The notes under the pieces are model-generated. The model saw nothing but the letters and a program-made list of their open reading frames with translations, was not told the origin of the DNA and did not search any database. DNA of 64,000 nt from Anthopleura xanthogrammica (taxonomy: Eukaryota; Cnidaria; Anthozoa; Actiniaria; Actiniidae), in assembly GCA_964019055.1 (NCBI GenBank), contig OZ025213.1:3124722-3188721 (forward strand), read 5' to 3'. Both the position numbers and the translations under genes were made by a program. Of the stretch, positions 38,301 to 49,803 are shown one piece after another. How positions within the stretch are numbered: the first letter of the stretch is position 1; every line of letters begins with the position of its first letter.

Positions 38301-39016
38301 TAAAATGATTTGAGGATAAGTCTCCTCATAGAATTTTAGTGTAAGTTATAAGCCTGGCCAGCTGCTCCTCTAGTGACGAATTTTTTTCCAAAATTAATTT
38401 GTTCTAATCATTTTTTTTCTCCAAGCGATAGAACACACTTTATACCAAAAAAAACTTCACTAATCTTTTCATGACATTTAAAAAACTAGTTACATATATC
38501 TGAATTATAGATTTAAGTAATATTTAAATATTCTTTAGCCTTTGTTTTCTCTGTGTTTTCCTCTTTTTCAAACTAAAATAAAAATGTTCTAACCTGGTTC
38601 TATCATCCTGATTTATTACAATGTATGTAAACAAATACTCTACAAAATTGTAGTATATGTCTATACCCCCCCTCAGTTCGGCCCAAATAAAACTGGAAAT
38701 TCAATATGGAATATTCAAGAACCCAACAAAAATCATTTGAGGTTAATACACTGAAAACTAACCTATTCTGAGAGCCCATGAGACCTACTCTCTGTCAGGC
38801 AAACTCAAACCCGCCATTTATTGTTTTTGATGTCAATCTATTGTTCAAGCGGCTAAATTTTGTTGAGTTCAAACCAAATGCGCCCGCCCTAAAATACACA
38901 CTAATTGTAGCTAGGAATTTAGAAAAATAAATGAACTAAATTACTGAGGGGTAAATAATAGTTAAAATGGAGCAAAAAGGGTAAAAATAAGCAGCAAATT
39001 CAGAGTAAGTACTCAC
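32354..39016. other. 6.7-kb AT-rich stretch, probably the Sfmbt 5' intron
   Basis: No coding exon recognised on either strand. Contains a foldback element at about 36432-36642 (AGCGTGACGCGCAAAAGTATGACC end). If the candidate exon at 39017-39040 belongs to Sfmbt, all of this is its first intron. Confidence 0.5.
36432..36642. mobile_element. Foldback element with AAAAGTATGACC arms
   Basis: Left TTACAGCGTGACGCGCAAAAGTA, right TACTTTTGCATGTTGTGCTGTAA. Inner arms are ATACTTCTATGCACTGG / CCAGTGCACAGAAGTAT. A partial relative lies at 43085-43165 in MTMR2. Confidence 0.6.
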
Positions 39017-39040
39017 ATTTGGCGTCTCAGCTGTCGCCAT
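39017..39040 (-). other. Candidate upstream first exon (8 codons plus 5' leader), possibly Sfmbt
   Basis: The minus strand reads ATGGCGACAGCTGAGACG, two more codons, then a GTGAGT donor, with Kozak context (CAACGATGG). It is upstream of Sfmbt on the same strand. It does not join the 32353 exon in frame, so it would be a 5' UTR exon with a short upstream frame, use an exon I missed, or belong to another gene. Confidence 0.35.
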
Positions 39041-40432
39041 CGTTGAGAATACAGCCTCGTTATGGTGTTCCAAACACTCGCGTCCAGGCTCTACAGACGT
39101 CATACCGGATGCGCGGCCAGATCTCTTAATGATACTATCCTAGTTTTTCACCCCCTCAAATTGACCAAAATAATCTAAATTCTTGATTGATTATTCCCAA
39201 CGCAGCGATTAAATACTAGTTATCTTGGGAAATGTGTACATGTTTCCTGGAGACAAGTTTCCGTGCTTATATTTCTGGTCCCTTTTGGTGCGTGATGTTA
39301 TTTTTTCATAATGAAGTAACCGGGCGTGGCCTCGGGCGAGATGCTTTGCATATTTAGGACCCAGTCTCTCTTGCACTTTCGACTGCCAAAACAAGATGTC
39401 TTCCCTTTTTCTGTGATGGTATTATTGTCTGACAAGATCATCAAATCTCAAGGCTTTCCTCTTCAAATAACAAAATCTAGGGTACGTTATCATCATTTGA
39501 CCTCCTGGTTTACTTTCTGTTGAAGAATTTGATGAAGGAAGGGTCGATAAGTGTCAGAAATATCATATACATAGAGGAAATATGGGTTACTTATCGAAGT
39601 AATCCAGTAGTCGATGATCTTTAACTTCCTATCAAACGAAAGCTACATTCCTCAGCCAATTAAACTTCCAAATTTACTCTTTATCTAAAGTAATATTAAT
39701 TACAGCCAAAATTTGTTCATTTTTGCTCACGAAACGAGAAAAGCCAAATGTTTATACTGTGATCATGAGACTTGCACAGTAAGCTTAAGCTTGTTTCAGT
39801 AATACAGACAAACTTCTTTAGGTTAAACTGTTCCAGCTAACAGTTAATGTAAATGAAGGTGTCATCACTCTGTAATATACCATGGTGATAACTTCCTCAT
39901 TACCAACATTGAACCTGTCATTTATTCTTGCAGTACATAGTCTTATAGCTAGGCTACTGAGGTGGATAGAGGTGGTTGGGAGGTGAGGGAAGGATGAGAG
40001 GGGCTTACAGCAAACAAAAATACTGTGTTGATTGAGTTCTCTTGATCTGGTTTTCACTAGTGTTGAAGTTGGAATCGGAGTTGGAAGCAGCTTATGATTA
40101 AATAGGAGTCAGAAGTGCACATGCATCAGAATCAAAACTATCAGAATATTTCCTTTATCTTCCAACTCTGATTATGATTATGATCCTCATGACTTGTAAA
40201 AACTAGATTACCAAGTCATTCAGGCAGGTCTTGCTCTGCCATTATGTGCCATTGGTTTTATCATGGGTGAATGGTTGTGTGGCAATAGCCTGAGCTCCCT
40301 GTAGCTGTATTTGTTACATACTTGGCTCATATTGAAACTCCAGAAATTAAGCTTGCCTATATATTAAGCCCACCTGGCCTAAACAAGGATAAAATTTTAT
40401 TTTTTTCAGGGCTGCTTTTCTGGTATATAGTC
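39041..40432. promoter_or_regulatory. Presumed divergent promoter region, Sfmbt (-) and MTMR2 (+)
   Basis: Lies between the candidate minus-strand exon at 39040 and the MTMR2 start exon (acceptor at 40409, ATG at 40433). The left part is relatively CpG-rich (39060-39130). No TATA box was identified. The MTMR2 5' UTR exon was not located. Confidence 0.3.
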
Positions 40433-43400
40433 ATGGAAGCAAAGAAATTGCAATCCCAACTTAGCAAAGCAGAAGGTTCAGCACTTTCAACAACAACCGA
40501 TGATGATGGAAAGGTAAATCAATATTGTTTTACTGTTTGTCAGCTCTTGTCAACATGAGTGGAGTGAGTATTAGGACACATGAAAGTAGTAGTTTTCTGC
40601 ATAAAAGTGATATCTGAAAATATTTTCAGGATTCCAGCCACTCTGGAGAATTACCAATTGTAAAAGGAGAAAAGACCCAAGCATCTGGTAAATACATTTT
40701 CATTGATAAATGTCGAAAAAAGAAGTCAACTCACCACTATTTTCATTGCTACATGCTGATCGAGACAATTAATAGTTGCAACAGATAAAGTGAGCAATAC
40801 ACTGCTGTAAATCAGTATATATAAAGGTACTGAATGATTCATTTGATTGACAGCAATGTATTGCCCAATATATCCCTGTAGTAACTGTCGACTCGATCAG
40901 TGAGTAGCAATGAAGTATCAAGGTACCAAGTAGTACCAAGGTAAATAAGAAACTGTAAATTATGCAATAATTTTATAACATGTCTGGGTTTTTCTCCACA
41001 GCCAAGGAGGTGACTTATTTGTGCCCCTTCAGTGGTGCTGTTAGAGGAAGTCTGTTTGTTACAAACTACAAACTATTCTTTAAAGCTGATGATGTAAATA
41101 TATAAATGTATCTTGTGTAATGCTAATATTTAGTAGATCTTATGAAGATCAGTATCATGGTATTGGAATTTCATAGGTGTCGGGTAGAGTTTCAGGAAGG
41201 TATATTCTAATTCTGACTTTATGGCCAGTTGCTGCAGTGGGGGTAAAGGGGTCCAAGCACGGGTGCCAGAGTCCCCACCTCTCCCCCCCCCCCCCCATGT
41301 TCGGAGTAGTACTGGTGCTTTGTAAGATCTGTTTGGTACTGAATGATTTTATATTGATTTTGATGGTTTCCATTTGTGATGGTTGATTCTTTAGATTAAG
41401 AGATCTGTAGCTGACTTTTGTAAATTCATGTCATCGATCTGACCGAAGATTAATGGTTTCATGTAACAACTCTTGCTGTTTATCCTATGTTTTTCAGGAT
41501 CCTCCATTCTATGTTGAACTCCCTTTGTGCTCAATCTTTCGAATTGAGAAAATTGGTGGTACCACAAGCAGGGGAGAGAATGCTTATGGACTTGAAATCT
41601 CCTGCAAGGTAAACACAGCTCTTATGATCTCTCTCAAATCCATAACGGGGGAGGGTATTGCAGGTGCATAAAACCCTAAATGCAGGAAATTTGAACCTCA
41701 GCTCTCAGGGGCTAGGGGAGGGTATCCCAGGTGGACGAAAACCCCGACAGCAAGAAATTTAAGCCAAAAGAGTTGTTGGTTAAAGGTGTTATTATGTTTT
41801 CAGGATATGAGAAACTTGAGGTTCGCTCATAAGCAAGAAAATCATTCAAGAAGATTGGTGTATGACAAACTTATGGTAGGGAATGATTTTGACTCTCACT
41901 GATGTTTTAAGTTACTAATAATGGAATTAGTTATTTTACAAACATGTAAGTCTTTCCCATTTCTGTTTTTAGAATTATGCCTATCCAACTTCATCTGGAA
42001 AGGTTAGTCTGCAATGATGATAATGATAATTGTGATAGATGATGTTAATAATGGTAATTGACCTTGCTCTAATTCAGTTGAGTGACCATGAAACAATAGC
42101 TCCGAGTCGAGGTCAGACTTGATAAATAGAGTAACTAAAGGGGGGTCACAGGCACCCTGTGACAACACCTTAAAATCTGCCACTGTGACGACAATCAAAT
42201 CGACGACAAGGTTTAACAGACATATTACAGTATCTCAAGGAGCATACACGCTGGGCTAGCACAGTACTGAAATCGGCGCTTTTAAGCGTGAGTTTGAATA
42301 ACTTTTTACAATAAAGATGGATTAACTTGAAATTTGACATCTGAAGAGTACTCGCCAAAAGGAAAAATTTGTTCTTTTCACTTTTACCAATGTTACGATT
42401 TTTGGCGGGAAAATGACGTCACCAATTTAGTGAGAAATTGAAAATGAGAGACATGGCAAATTTTAAATAAGCGCCTTTGAAAGAACTCATTGAGATATGT
42501 TCAAAACCGAAGACATAATAGATATGGGTGCTTGCAATTAAAAGATATGATTTTTTGAAAATTGCATTTTCCCGCCTTTTTTCCTAACAAATGCAATTTT
42601 CAAAAAATCATATCTTTTTAGTGCAAGCACCCATGTCAATTATCTCTTCGGTTTTGAACGTATCTCAATGAGTTCTTTCAAAGGCGCTTATTTAAAATTT
42701 CCCATGTCTCTCATTTTCAATTTCTCACTAAATTGGTGACGTCATTTTCCCGCCAAAAATCGTAACATTGGTAAAAGTGAAAAGAACAAATTTTTCCTTT
42801 TGGCGAGTACTCTTCAGATGTCAAATTTCAAGTTAATCGATCTTTATTGTAAAAAGTTATTCAAATTCACGCTTAAAAGCGCCGATTTCAGTACTGTGCT
42901 AGCCCAGCGTGATATCACATTAAATTATGTGACAAATAAAATATTTCCGTTTTTCTTATTTCAGCCTTTTTTTGCATTCTCATTGAAAGAAGAATATGAA
43001 GTCAATGGATGGGAGGTGTTTGATGTTGAAGCTGAATTCCAAAGACTAGTATGTACATGAATATTTGAACAATGTTTCACAAACTTAAAGTGCAATACAC
43101 AAAAGTATGACCACATTTTATGTATTTGCATACTTTTATGCACTGGCTTTTGTATGTTTAAATGCAAAGCTTGCTGGTTTTACCAAGTAAGATTGTTATT
43201 ATGATCTTAAGCATTAATAAACAGTCTGTATTTGTTTTCAGGGGTTGCCGACTGATTGCTGGCATGTAACCAAGATTAATGAGAAATATGACATATGTGA
43301 AACCTACCCTGCTATAGTAAGTATTATATGAAAACTCTTTTGCAAGCAACTCTTTAATTCAGAAGCCAAGTTTTTATCCAGGAAATAGTTTCCCTGTGAT

Positions 43401-46400
43401 GTGAAGATGTAAGACTGGGAAAGAGGTAACTAGAACTTGTACTAAATATTCTCTCAAGATTCCCAAAACTTAGGTCCCCACTGCTGTTCTTTCTGTGTTT
43501 TAAAAATATCATTTTACTTTAAAATTTACAGCTTGGGGTACCATCGTCAGTGACAGATGAAGACATTAAGAAAGTAGCAATGTTCCGAAGCAGAGGCAGA
43601 CTTCCCGTAAGAATAGTTATTACATAATTTCTTGATCTAATTGTTTGTCAGATTTGTGTTTACGTTAGTAAAAATAACCCAGTAGGTAACAAAACATAGT
43701 TTACTAAAACTGTCTTGTGTTAGGTTTTGTCATGGCTTCATCCTAGCAATAACGCCTCAATAACAAGAGCAAGTCAACCAACTGCTGGAGTCATGAACAG
43801 AACAAGGAACAAAGATGATGAAAAGTATTTTCAGGTATATAATAACGATCCACATTGATTGAATGGAGTATGGACACAATCCATTCCTCAATAATCACAA
43901 AACTGTGATTTTTATTTGATATCCAGGCTATATTAGATGCAAATCCACAGTGTCATAAGTTGCTTATAATGGATGCCCGTCCAAGAATCAATGCTCTTGC
44001 TAACCAGGTAAATATGTGGTTTGAGTGATGACCAAATTATAATCACTTATAAATAATAATAAATAAATAAAAATAAATTGGGAATTAACAGTTATGTGGA
44101 TTTCACGGAGTGGCTCTTCTTGCACTGGATTCCAATAGACCTTTTTAGCTTCGTATGCAAATTGCCCATTTCAGACCACATGACATTCCTTTGAGAAATG
44201 TTCTTTTGTTAAAATATTAACACATGAAAGAATCAGCTCCCAAGAGTGGCATCACATGGTCTGAAATGGGCACAACAAACAACGAAGCTGAAAAGGTCTA
44301 TTGGAAATTAGAAATTGATTTTTGTAGAGGGAGGAAAACTGGAGAACCTGGAGGAAAACCCTCAAAGTGCAGGAGAGAACTAACAAGCAGCTCAATTCAC
44401 ATATGACACCGAGCCTGATTGGACTAAAACCTGGGTGTTGTTGGTGAGAGGCGATCAGCACTCTTACCACTACTCCACCTGTACATGTGTATCCCAATCA
44501 AATGATATTATATGTCTACCCCTTTTATATGTATTCAACATGTATTAGAATATATTATCCTTTAAATCTTGTTCAGGCAAAAGGAGGTGGATATGAAACA
44601 GAGGAGAACTATCAAAACACTGAGGTCATTTTCTTGGATATAGCAAATATCCATGTCATGAGGGAAAGGTAGGTGAATGGTATAACATCAGAAACTGCAG
44701 AGCAAATTTTGGAGCATGGAGGGGATACCATAACCCTATCCCAGAAAAAAACACACGATCAAATAGAAAATAAGGTAGCAAAGAAATCAAAAATGACAGC
44801 TAGTGATTAATAATAATAATTAGTTAATAATATTGATTAATAATATTAATTGATATATATGTATTATATTAATGGTCTTATTTACTGTCATACAGTCTTA
44901 GAAAGCTCAAAGACATTTGCTTTCCAACCATTGATGATGCTCACTGGCTGACTAATCTAGAAAACACTCACTGGCTAGATTACATCAAGGTAAGTTTCTT
45001 ACTGGTCCACATGTACTATCAGCTTGACAATATTGGTAGTACCCTGAAAACTGGGGTCATTTTTGACCCCTCCCTGTGGCTGAGCAGTTGGTAGGATGGG
45101 AGAAATATCTTCACCTAGTCTGCATAGCAGGTGGTTGGTAGTTATTCAGGGACCCAGGTGCATAGCTAGCTGTCTGGTAGTTTGCACTGTTCATTGGTTA
45201 TGGCCACGTAAAAACTGGAGTGAGAGCAAAAATCAAAGTCTTGTGCAGTTATTTTTTGTTCAGAAATGAAAAAAATAGTACAAAATCTCCCTTGGAAATG
45301 CCTGCTGCACAGGCTAACCTTCACCCCTTGACCTAAATTGGCAAAATCTAGAGAGCTGCTAGCTGGGTAAATGTATTGGTCACATAGTTTGGTAGTTGGT
45401 TACATGAACCATTCTAATCCTCAGCCTTTCTTTATATGACAATGTATTGGGTAGGTCATATTAGCAGGAGCTGTGCGTATTGCTGATGCAGTTGATAGAT
45501 GTAGAACATCAGTTGTGGTTCACTGCAGTGATGGCTGGGACAGAACATCACAGGTAGGTTGACAACAGGTGGTGCCAATCCCAGATGTGAAGGAAGGAAT
45601 GAATGAATGAATGAATGAATGAATGAATGAATGAATGAATGAATGAATGAATGGATGGATGGATGGATGGATGGATGGATGGATGGATGGATGGATGGAT
45701 GGATGGATGGATGGATGGATGGATGGATGGATGGATGGATGGATGGATGGATGGATGGATGGATGGATGGATGGATGGATGGATGGATGGATGGATGGAT
45801 GGATGGATGGATGGATGGATGGATGGATGGATGGATGGATGGATGGATGGATGGATGGATGGATGGATGGATGGATGGATGGATGGATGGATGGATGGAT
45901 GGATGGATGGATGGATGGATGGATGGATGGATGGATGGATGGATGCATGCATGCATGCATGCATGCATGCATGCATGAATGAATGAATGAATAAATGAAT
46001 GAATGAGTGGATGTATGAATGAATGAATGAAGTTTTATCAACATGATTGTTTTTGGGTGCTTTTTTGCAGAATTCTGTATTAGTATCATTGATCTTTCAG
46101 TCAGAGGAACTAATAATTTTCTATTTTCTTTTCATGTAGTTGACTGCACTTGCTATGCTGTTGCTAGACCCTTACTATAGAACAGTAATTGGATTTGAGG
46201 TATAACAGAACGTGTGATTTGGGATGCAATAGTTTAGTTATGCATCTTCATTTTAAGGAGGCTCAAAATGGTTCTCCACCTCTTATCTTGTTAGGTACTC
46301 ATTGAGAAGGAATGGCTGTCATTTGGTCACAAGTTTAACCAGGTCAGTTACTGAATAATTTTATTGTCAGGGACTGCCAAGCGTAGTTTTGTGTATGTGT

Positions 46401-47541
46401 ATGGGGGGGGGGGGGTAATCTCGGGGGTGTGGGGGAATACCCCAACCCCCAGAAAATTAGGATATTGAGGCTCTGGGAAATGAAATATCTAGCACTGTGG
46501 TTAAATTAAGAGGCAATTGTGACATTCATTGCATTATGGTCATGTCAAAGCTTTAGGCAACTCAAAACAGAAAATCATTTTTGGCTCATTTTGCAAAAAT
46601 TGAGCAATAGGAATTTAATTATGGTTTCTAAACATGAATTGTTCACTTGAACAGCGTTATGGTCATGGTGACAAGAATTATACTGATGACCAGAGATCAC
46701 CTGTCTTCCTTCAGTTCATTGACTGTGTCTGGCAAGTTACCAAGCAAGTGAGTGAAACAACAAGTTCTTCTTTTACAGCTCTTTTTATAATTCTGAGATC
46801 TCACTGATTCCAGGCATCTGGCATTTTTCTTGACTATGTCTCATGAAATTTCCACCAATATCACACTTTGCCTTTGGGGAATAATCATGAAATATAATAT
46901 ATGCTGATGGTATTCATAACCTCTAATAATAATTATTATACATTTTACTCACTATCTCGCTTCTGATTGGCCGAGAGCCCTCAGCCAATTCCTGATATCG
47001 TGTGAAGTCGACATGATAAATGTATTATCTGTAGGTTTTACCTACAGATAATACATTTATCATGTCGAGTTCAAGGTTCACAACTATGAAAATGGAAATA
47101 CGTTTGCTATTTTTTCGAAAGCAGAATTAAATCTTTATTCTTAGTTTACAAAATGTATAATAAAACAATTATCGAATTCGGTTTTCGCATAATATCGTAA
47201 ATATCAAGACCTCGGCCGTTTTATCCGCCTCAGCCTACGGCTTCGGCAGATAACACGGCCTTGGTCTTGATAATTTACGATATCATGCTCAACCTCATCC
47301 AATAATTGTTTATTATGAACACTGATGGTATTGTTGTTTATCTGTTCATAGTTCCCTTGTGCCTTTGAATTTAATGAAATCTTTCTAATAACAATCTTGG
47401 ACCATCTATACAGGTAAAGAATAAGCAATTATTGGACGAGGTTGAGCAAAATATCGTGATTTGTTAGTGGCGAGCAAGCAATTATTTGCCGATGCCGAAG
47501 GCAGAGGCAAATAATTGCTAGCAAGACACTAACAAATCTCG

Positions 47542-47575
<34 letters not shown>

Positions 47576-49803
47576 ATTATTCAAATTATTTTTTCTAATC
47601 TTTGAGGGGCAGTGCGAGTCAAACAATAACAAAGAAGTCAGCTCATTTTTTCAGGGAAGCGAGCCATTGTCAAATACAGCGTTACTGCGCATGAGCAAAC
47701 CGTTATTTGCAGTAAGATGGCTCTGCACCGTAATGCACATGAGCAGACCATTATTTGTAGGCAGTTATTTGCAGTTCTCTCAGCCAATCAAAATGACGGA
47801 AAAAATAATTTGAATGATAATATATGTTATGTTTTTAATTAGTAACCATGGAAAATTTGCATCAGTCTTACAATTTGAAATAAATAAATGAAATAAGGTG
47901 ATGGTAATTATAACTTTTTTGTTGAACTTGTAGTTGTATGTTTGGGACTTTCCTGTATAACTCTGAAATACAAAGAGAAAAAGAGGTTTGTAATAATTAT
48001 TGAAACACTTCCTGTTTTGTTGCCTTATTCATCTTCCTCACGAACAACCTCAAAATTCCAACTGGATGAACAAATGCTTTTCTTTTGGTTAAAAAATACC
48101 TTTTGTTCTTTATATTTGTGGTGATGAAATATCATGCTGTTTTCTTTAAGTCCTCCCTACATTAGAATACAAACTCGACTTTTCTTCTTATTTTCTCTTT
48201 TACTCTGACAAAGGGCAAGTCTTTGAAATGTCCAAAGTGTCAGTAGTTCACAAAATTTTTACACAGTGTGAAGTTTCCTTCTTATTCACTTCCTTACAGC
48301 TGGTCAACACCTTACCAATACTGTACCTTCTTATTTATGAACAAGTCTGACACCTTTTTCCAGCCTGATATGCAAAAGAATGACCACAATTTATGCTTGT
48401 AAGGGAGCTAGTAAACTGATTCTTTCATCTTTAATTTCCCAGGATCTTAAGACCAAGACTGTTTCATTATGGTCTCATATAAATTCCAGTGTAAGTTCAA
48501 ATGATCTAAAATTTAATCCTGAAAATTTCTCAAGACTTCCTTTAATTCATGTTTGTAATTTCTTAACTTTCTATTTAAATTCATTCTCAGCCCATGGAAT
48601 TCAGGAATCCTCTTTATGCACCATATTTACATCAACATGTAAGTATTTGGTTAAAGACTGTAAAAGATGCATTTGGGAGCCATGATGGTGTTATTAACAA
48701 GGGAAACTAATTCATGGGTTGTTCAAACATATACCACTAAAATATATAGCTGCACATGATAGGTAATCATGATTACAGTATACTTTATGACCAGCTGACA
48801 CACCAGTCAACTGTTGCCCAACTGTCAGTCAATCAAGGCATGGCCATTAATTGGGTAACAGTTGACCGACACCCGTCTGCTGGTCATAAAGTACGTCATT
48901 ACCAAAACTAAATATTAATCGTATTAATAAAATCTGTTCAGGTCCTGTTCCCTGTGCCCAGCATGCGCCGTCTAGAGTTATGGACTCATTACTACATCAG
49001 ATGGAATCCAAGAATGCAGGCACAAGTAAAATATATTTTTTCTATACTTGCCACTTGATTTCTTAACCGCTTACTCAAAGATATCTATCATTTTGTTCTC
49101 TTAAAGGAGTCTGAAGAACAGCGTAATCGTGAGCTGTTTTTCCTTTGTGAACAGGTAAGGATGAAATGTTCAACATGCTTTACTAGTGTTTTCATTGCTC
49201 TAACTTGTTGAAACAACAGTCGCAACATGGAAATCAGGCAATACGTATACACCAGGGCTTGAAGTTAACTTTTTAGTCCACTAGCAGTGTTGCTAGTAAG
49301 ATTTTTTCCTACTAGCAAAGTGGTAAAGTTTTGAAGGAATGATTGATTCTTACTCATAAGTGTTTGCTAGTGCATTTTTTTTCTTCAAATTATCGCAAAT
49401 TCTGAAAAAGTGTTAGCATTTTGCGAGTTTGGGAGTGTTAATTTTAAGCCCTGTACACTGTTGTCAATCAGAGTATGTAAAGGTATCAAACAATTTGTTT
49501 GATTGGAGGTATGGTTACCATAGTATTCAATATTGCCCAATTTCCCTATATCTCAACCAGTTTGAGTAGCAATGAAAACAGTGGTAACTTTGAACTGAAT
49601 TTTGATTTATACAAGAAAAAATGTTCAAGATTAAAGTTTGAAATTAAAATCAATCCTTGCAATTCCTCTAGCTTCGTACCAAGTGTGAAGATTTACAGCG
49701 TGAGATAGATTCTCGCATGACGGTGGAAGTTCCCTCTACTCCAGATGCTGTATCAATACACAGTACAAACTCGAACCCCAACTGGACTTCTTCCAAAGTT
49801 TGA
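40433..49803 (+). CDS. MTMR2: MTMR2-type myotubularin phosphoinositide 3-phosphatase (609 aa)
   Basis: Twenty-four coding exons: 40433-40513, 40630-40687, 41002-41093, 41498-41608, 41804-41875, 41973-42002, 42965-43048, 43242-43316, 43532-43606, 43724-43834, 43927-44007, 44577-44668, 44896-44989, 45455-45553, 46140-46199, 46295-46342, 46655-46747, 47352-47413, 47934-47985, 48443-48490, 48591-48638, 48942-49025, 49107-49154, 49672-49803; 1830 nt, phases all match. PH-GRAM domain about residues 45-150, then the myotubularin phosphatase domain. The signature [11 protein letters not shown] has catalytic Cys376, so the enzyme should be active on PI3P and PI(3,5)P2 at endosomes. A coiled coil lies near 540-580, and the C-terminus ends S-K-V, a class I PDZ-like motif. 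MTM1 and MTMR1 are the alternatives; all three may share one ancestor here. Confidence 0.93.
40741..40910. mobile_element. Foldback element in MTMR2 intron 2
   Basis: TTCATTGCTACATGCTGATCGAG is inverted as CTCGATCAGTGAGTAGCAATGAA. Inner arms are GCAATACACTGCTGT / ACAGCAATGTATTGC. Confidence 0.6.
42247..42911. mobile_element. Large near-perfect palindrome (665 bp) in MTMR2 intron 6
   Basis: Arms of about 320 bp start CACGCTGGGCTAGCACAGTA and end with its inverse. The hinge is near 42579 (between GAAAATTGCAT and ATGCAATTTTC). ATA lies on both flanks. The same short frame is read from each arm in opposite directions, a palindrome artefact. It ends 53 bp before exon 7. A foldback-type transposon is most likely. 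Confidence 0.8.
44132..44304. mobile_element. CCAATAGACC foldback family, copy in MTMR2 intron 11
   Basis: CCAATAGACCTTTTTAGCTTCG and inverse CGAAGCTGAAAAGGTCTATTGG. Inner arms CCCATTTCAGACCACATG / CATGGTCTGAAATGGG match the element at 18462. Confidence 0.65.
44328..44482 (-). mobile_element. tRNA-derived SINE-like copy in MTMR2 intron 11
   Basis: Reverse strand: GGTGGAGTAGTGGTAAGAGT (A-box type), then GCTGATCGCCTCTCACCAAC, then body GTTAGTTCTCTCCTGCACTT and GGTTTTCCTCCAGG. Related copies at 28236, 31200 and 54168. Confidence 0.6.
45595..46031. repeat. Tetranucleotide microsatellite (ATGA)n(ATGG)~74(ATGC)n(ATGA)n
   Basis: About 430 bp beginning some 40 bp after the MTMR2 exon that encodes the active site. 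The ATGG block covers roughly 45650-45944, followed by eight ATGC units. Long frames on both strands follow from the pattern and are not genes. Confidence 0.95.
47164..47312. mobile_element. CAATTATTGGA-family MITE, copy upstream of MTMR2 exon 18
   Basis: The right end GCTCAACCTCATCCAATAATTG is the inverse of the left end of the copy at 47424. Inner arms are AAGACCTCGGCCGTTTTAT and GATAACACGGCCTTGGTCTT. Confidence 0.6.
47424..47577. mobile_element. CAATTATTGGA-family MITE, copy downstream of MTMR2 exon 18
   Basis: Left end CAATTATTGGACGAGGTTGAGC. Inner arms are ATATCGTGATTTGTTAGTG / CACTAACAAATCTCGATAT and GCAATTATTTGCC / GGCAAATAATTGC. It starts about 11 bp after the exon. Confidence 0.6.
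48778..48894. mobile_element. Foldback element in MTMR2 intron 21
   Basis: TACTTTATGACCAGCTGACAC is inverted as CTGCTGGTCATAAAGTA. Inner arms are CAACTGTTGCCC / GGGTAACAGTTG. Confidence 0.65.
49253..49453. mobile_element. CAGGG-ended element with TACAC target duplication
   Basis: CAGGGCTTGAAGTTAAC at the left, GTTAATTTTAAGCCCTG at the right. TACAC lies on both flanks (49248-49252, 49454-49458). It sits in the last MTMR2 intron. Confidence 0.8.

Noticed and set aside
42170..43060. Two matching frames beginning [13 protein letters not shown] on opposite strands
   Set aside because: The same sequence read from the two arms of the large palindrome.
45456..46089. Long IHPS/MDGW repeat frames
   Set aside because: Artefact of the tetranucleotide microsatellite inside an MTMR2 intron.
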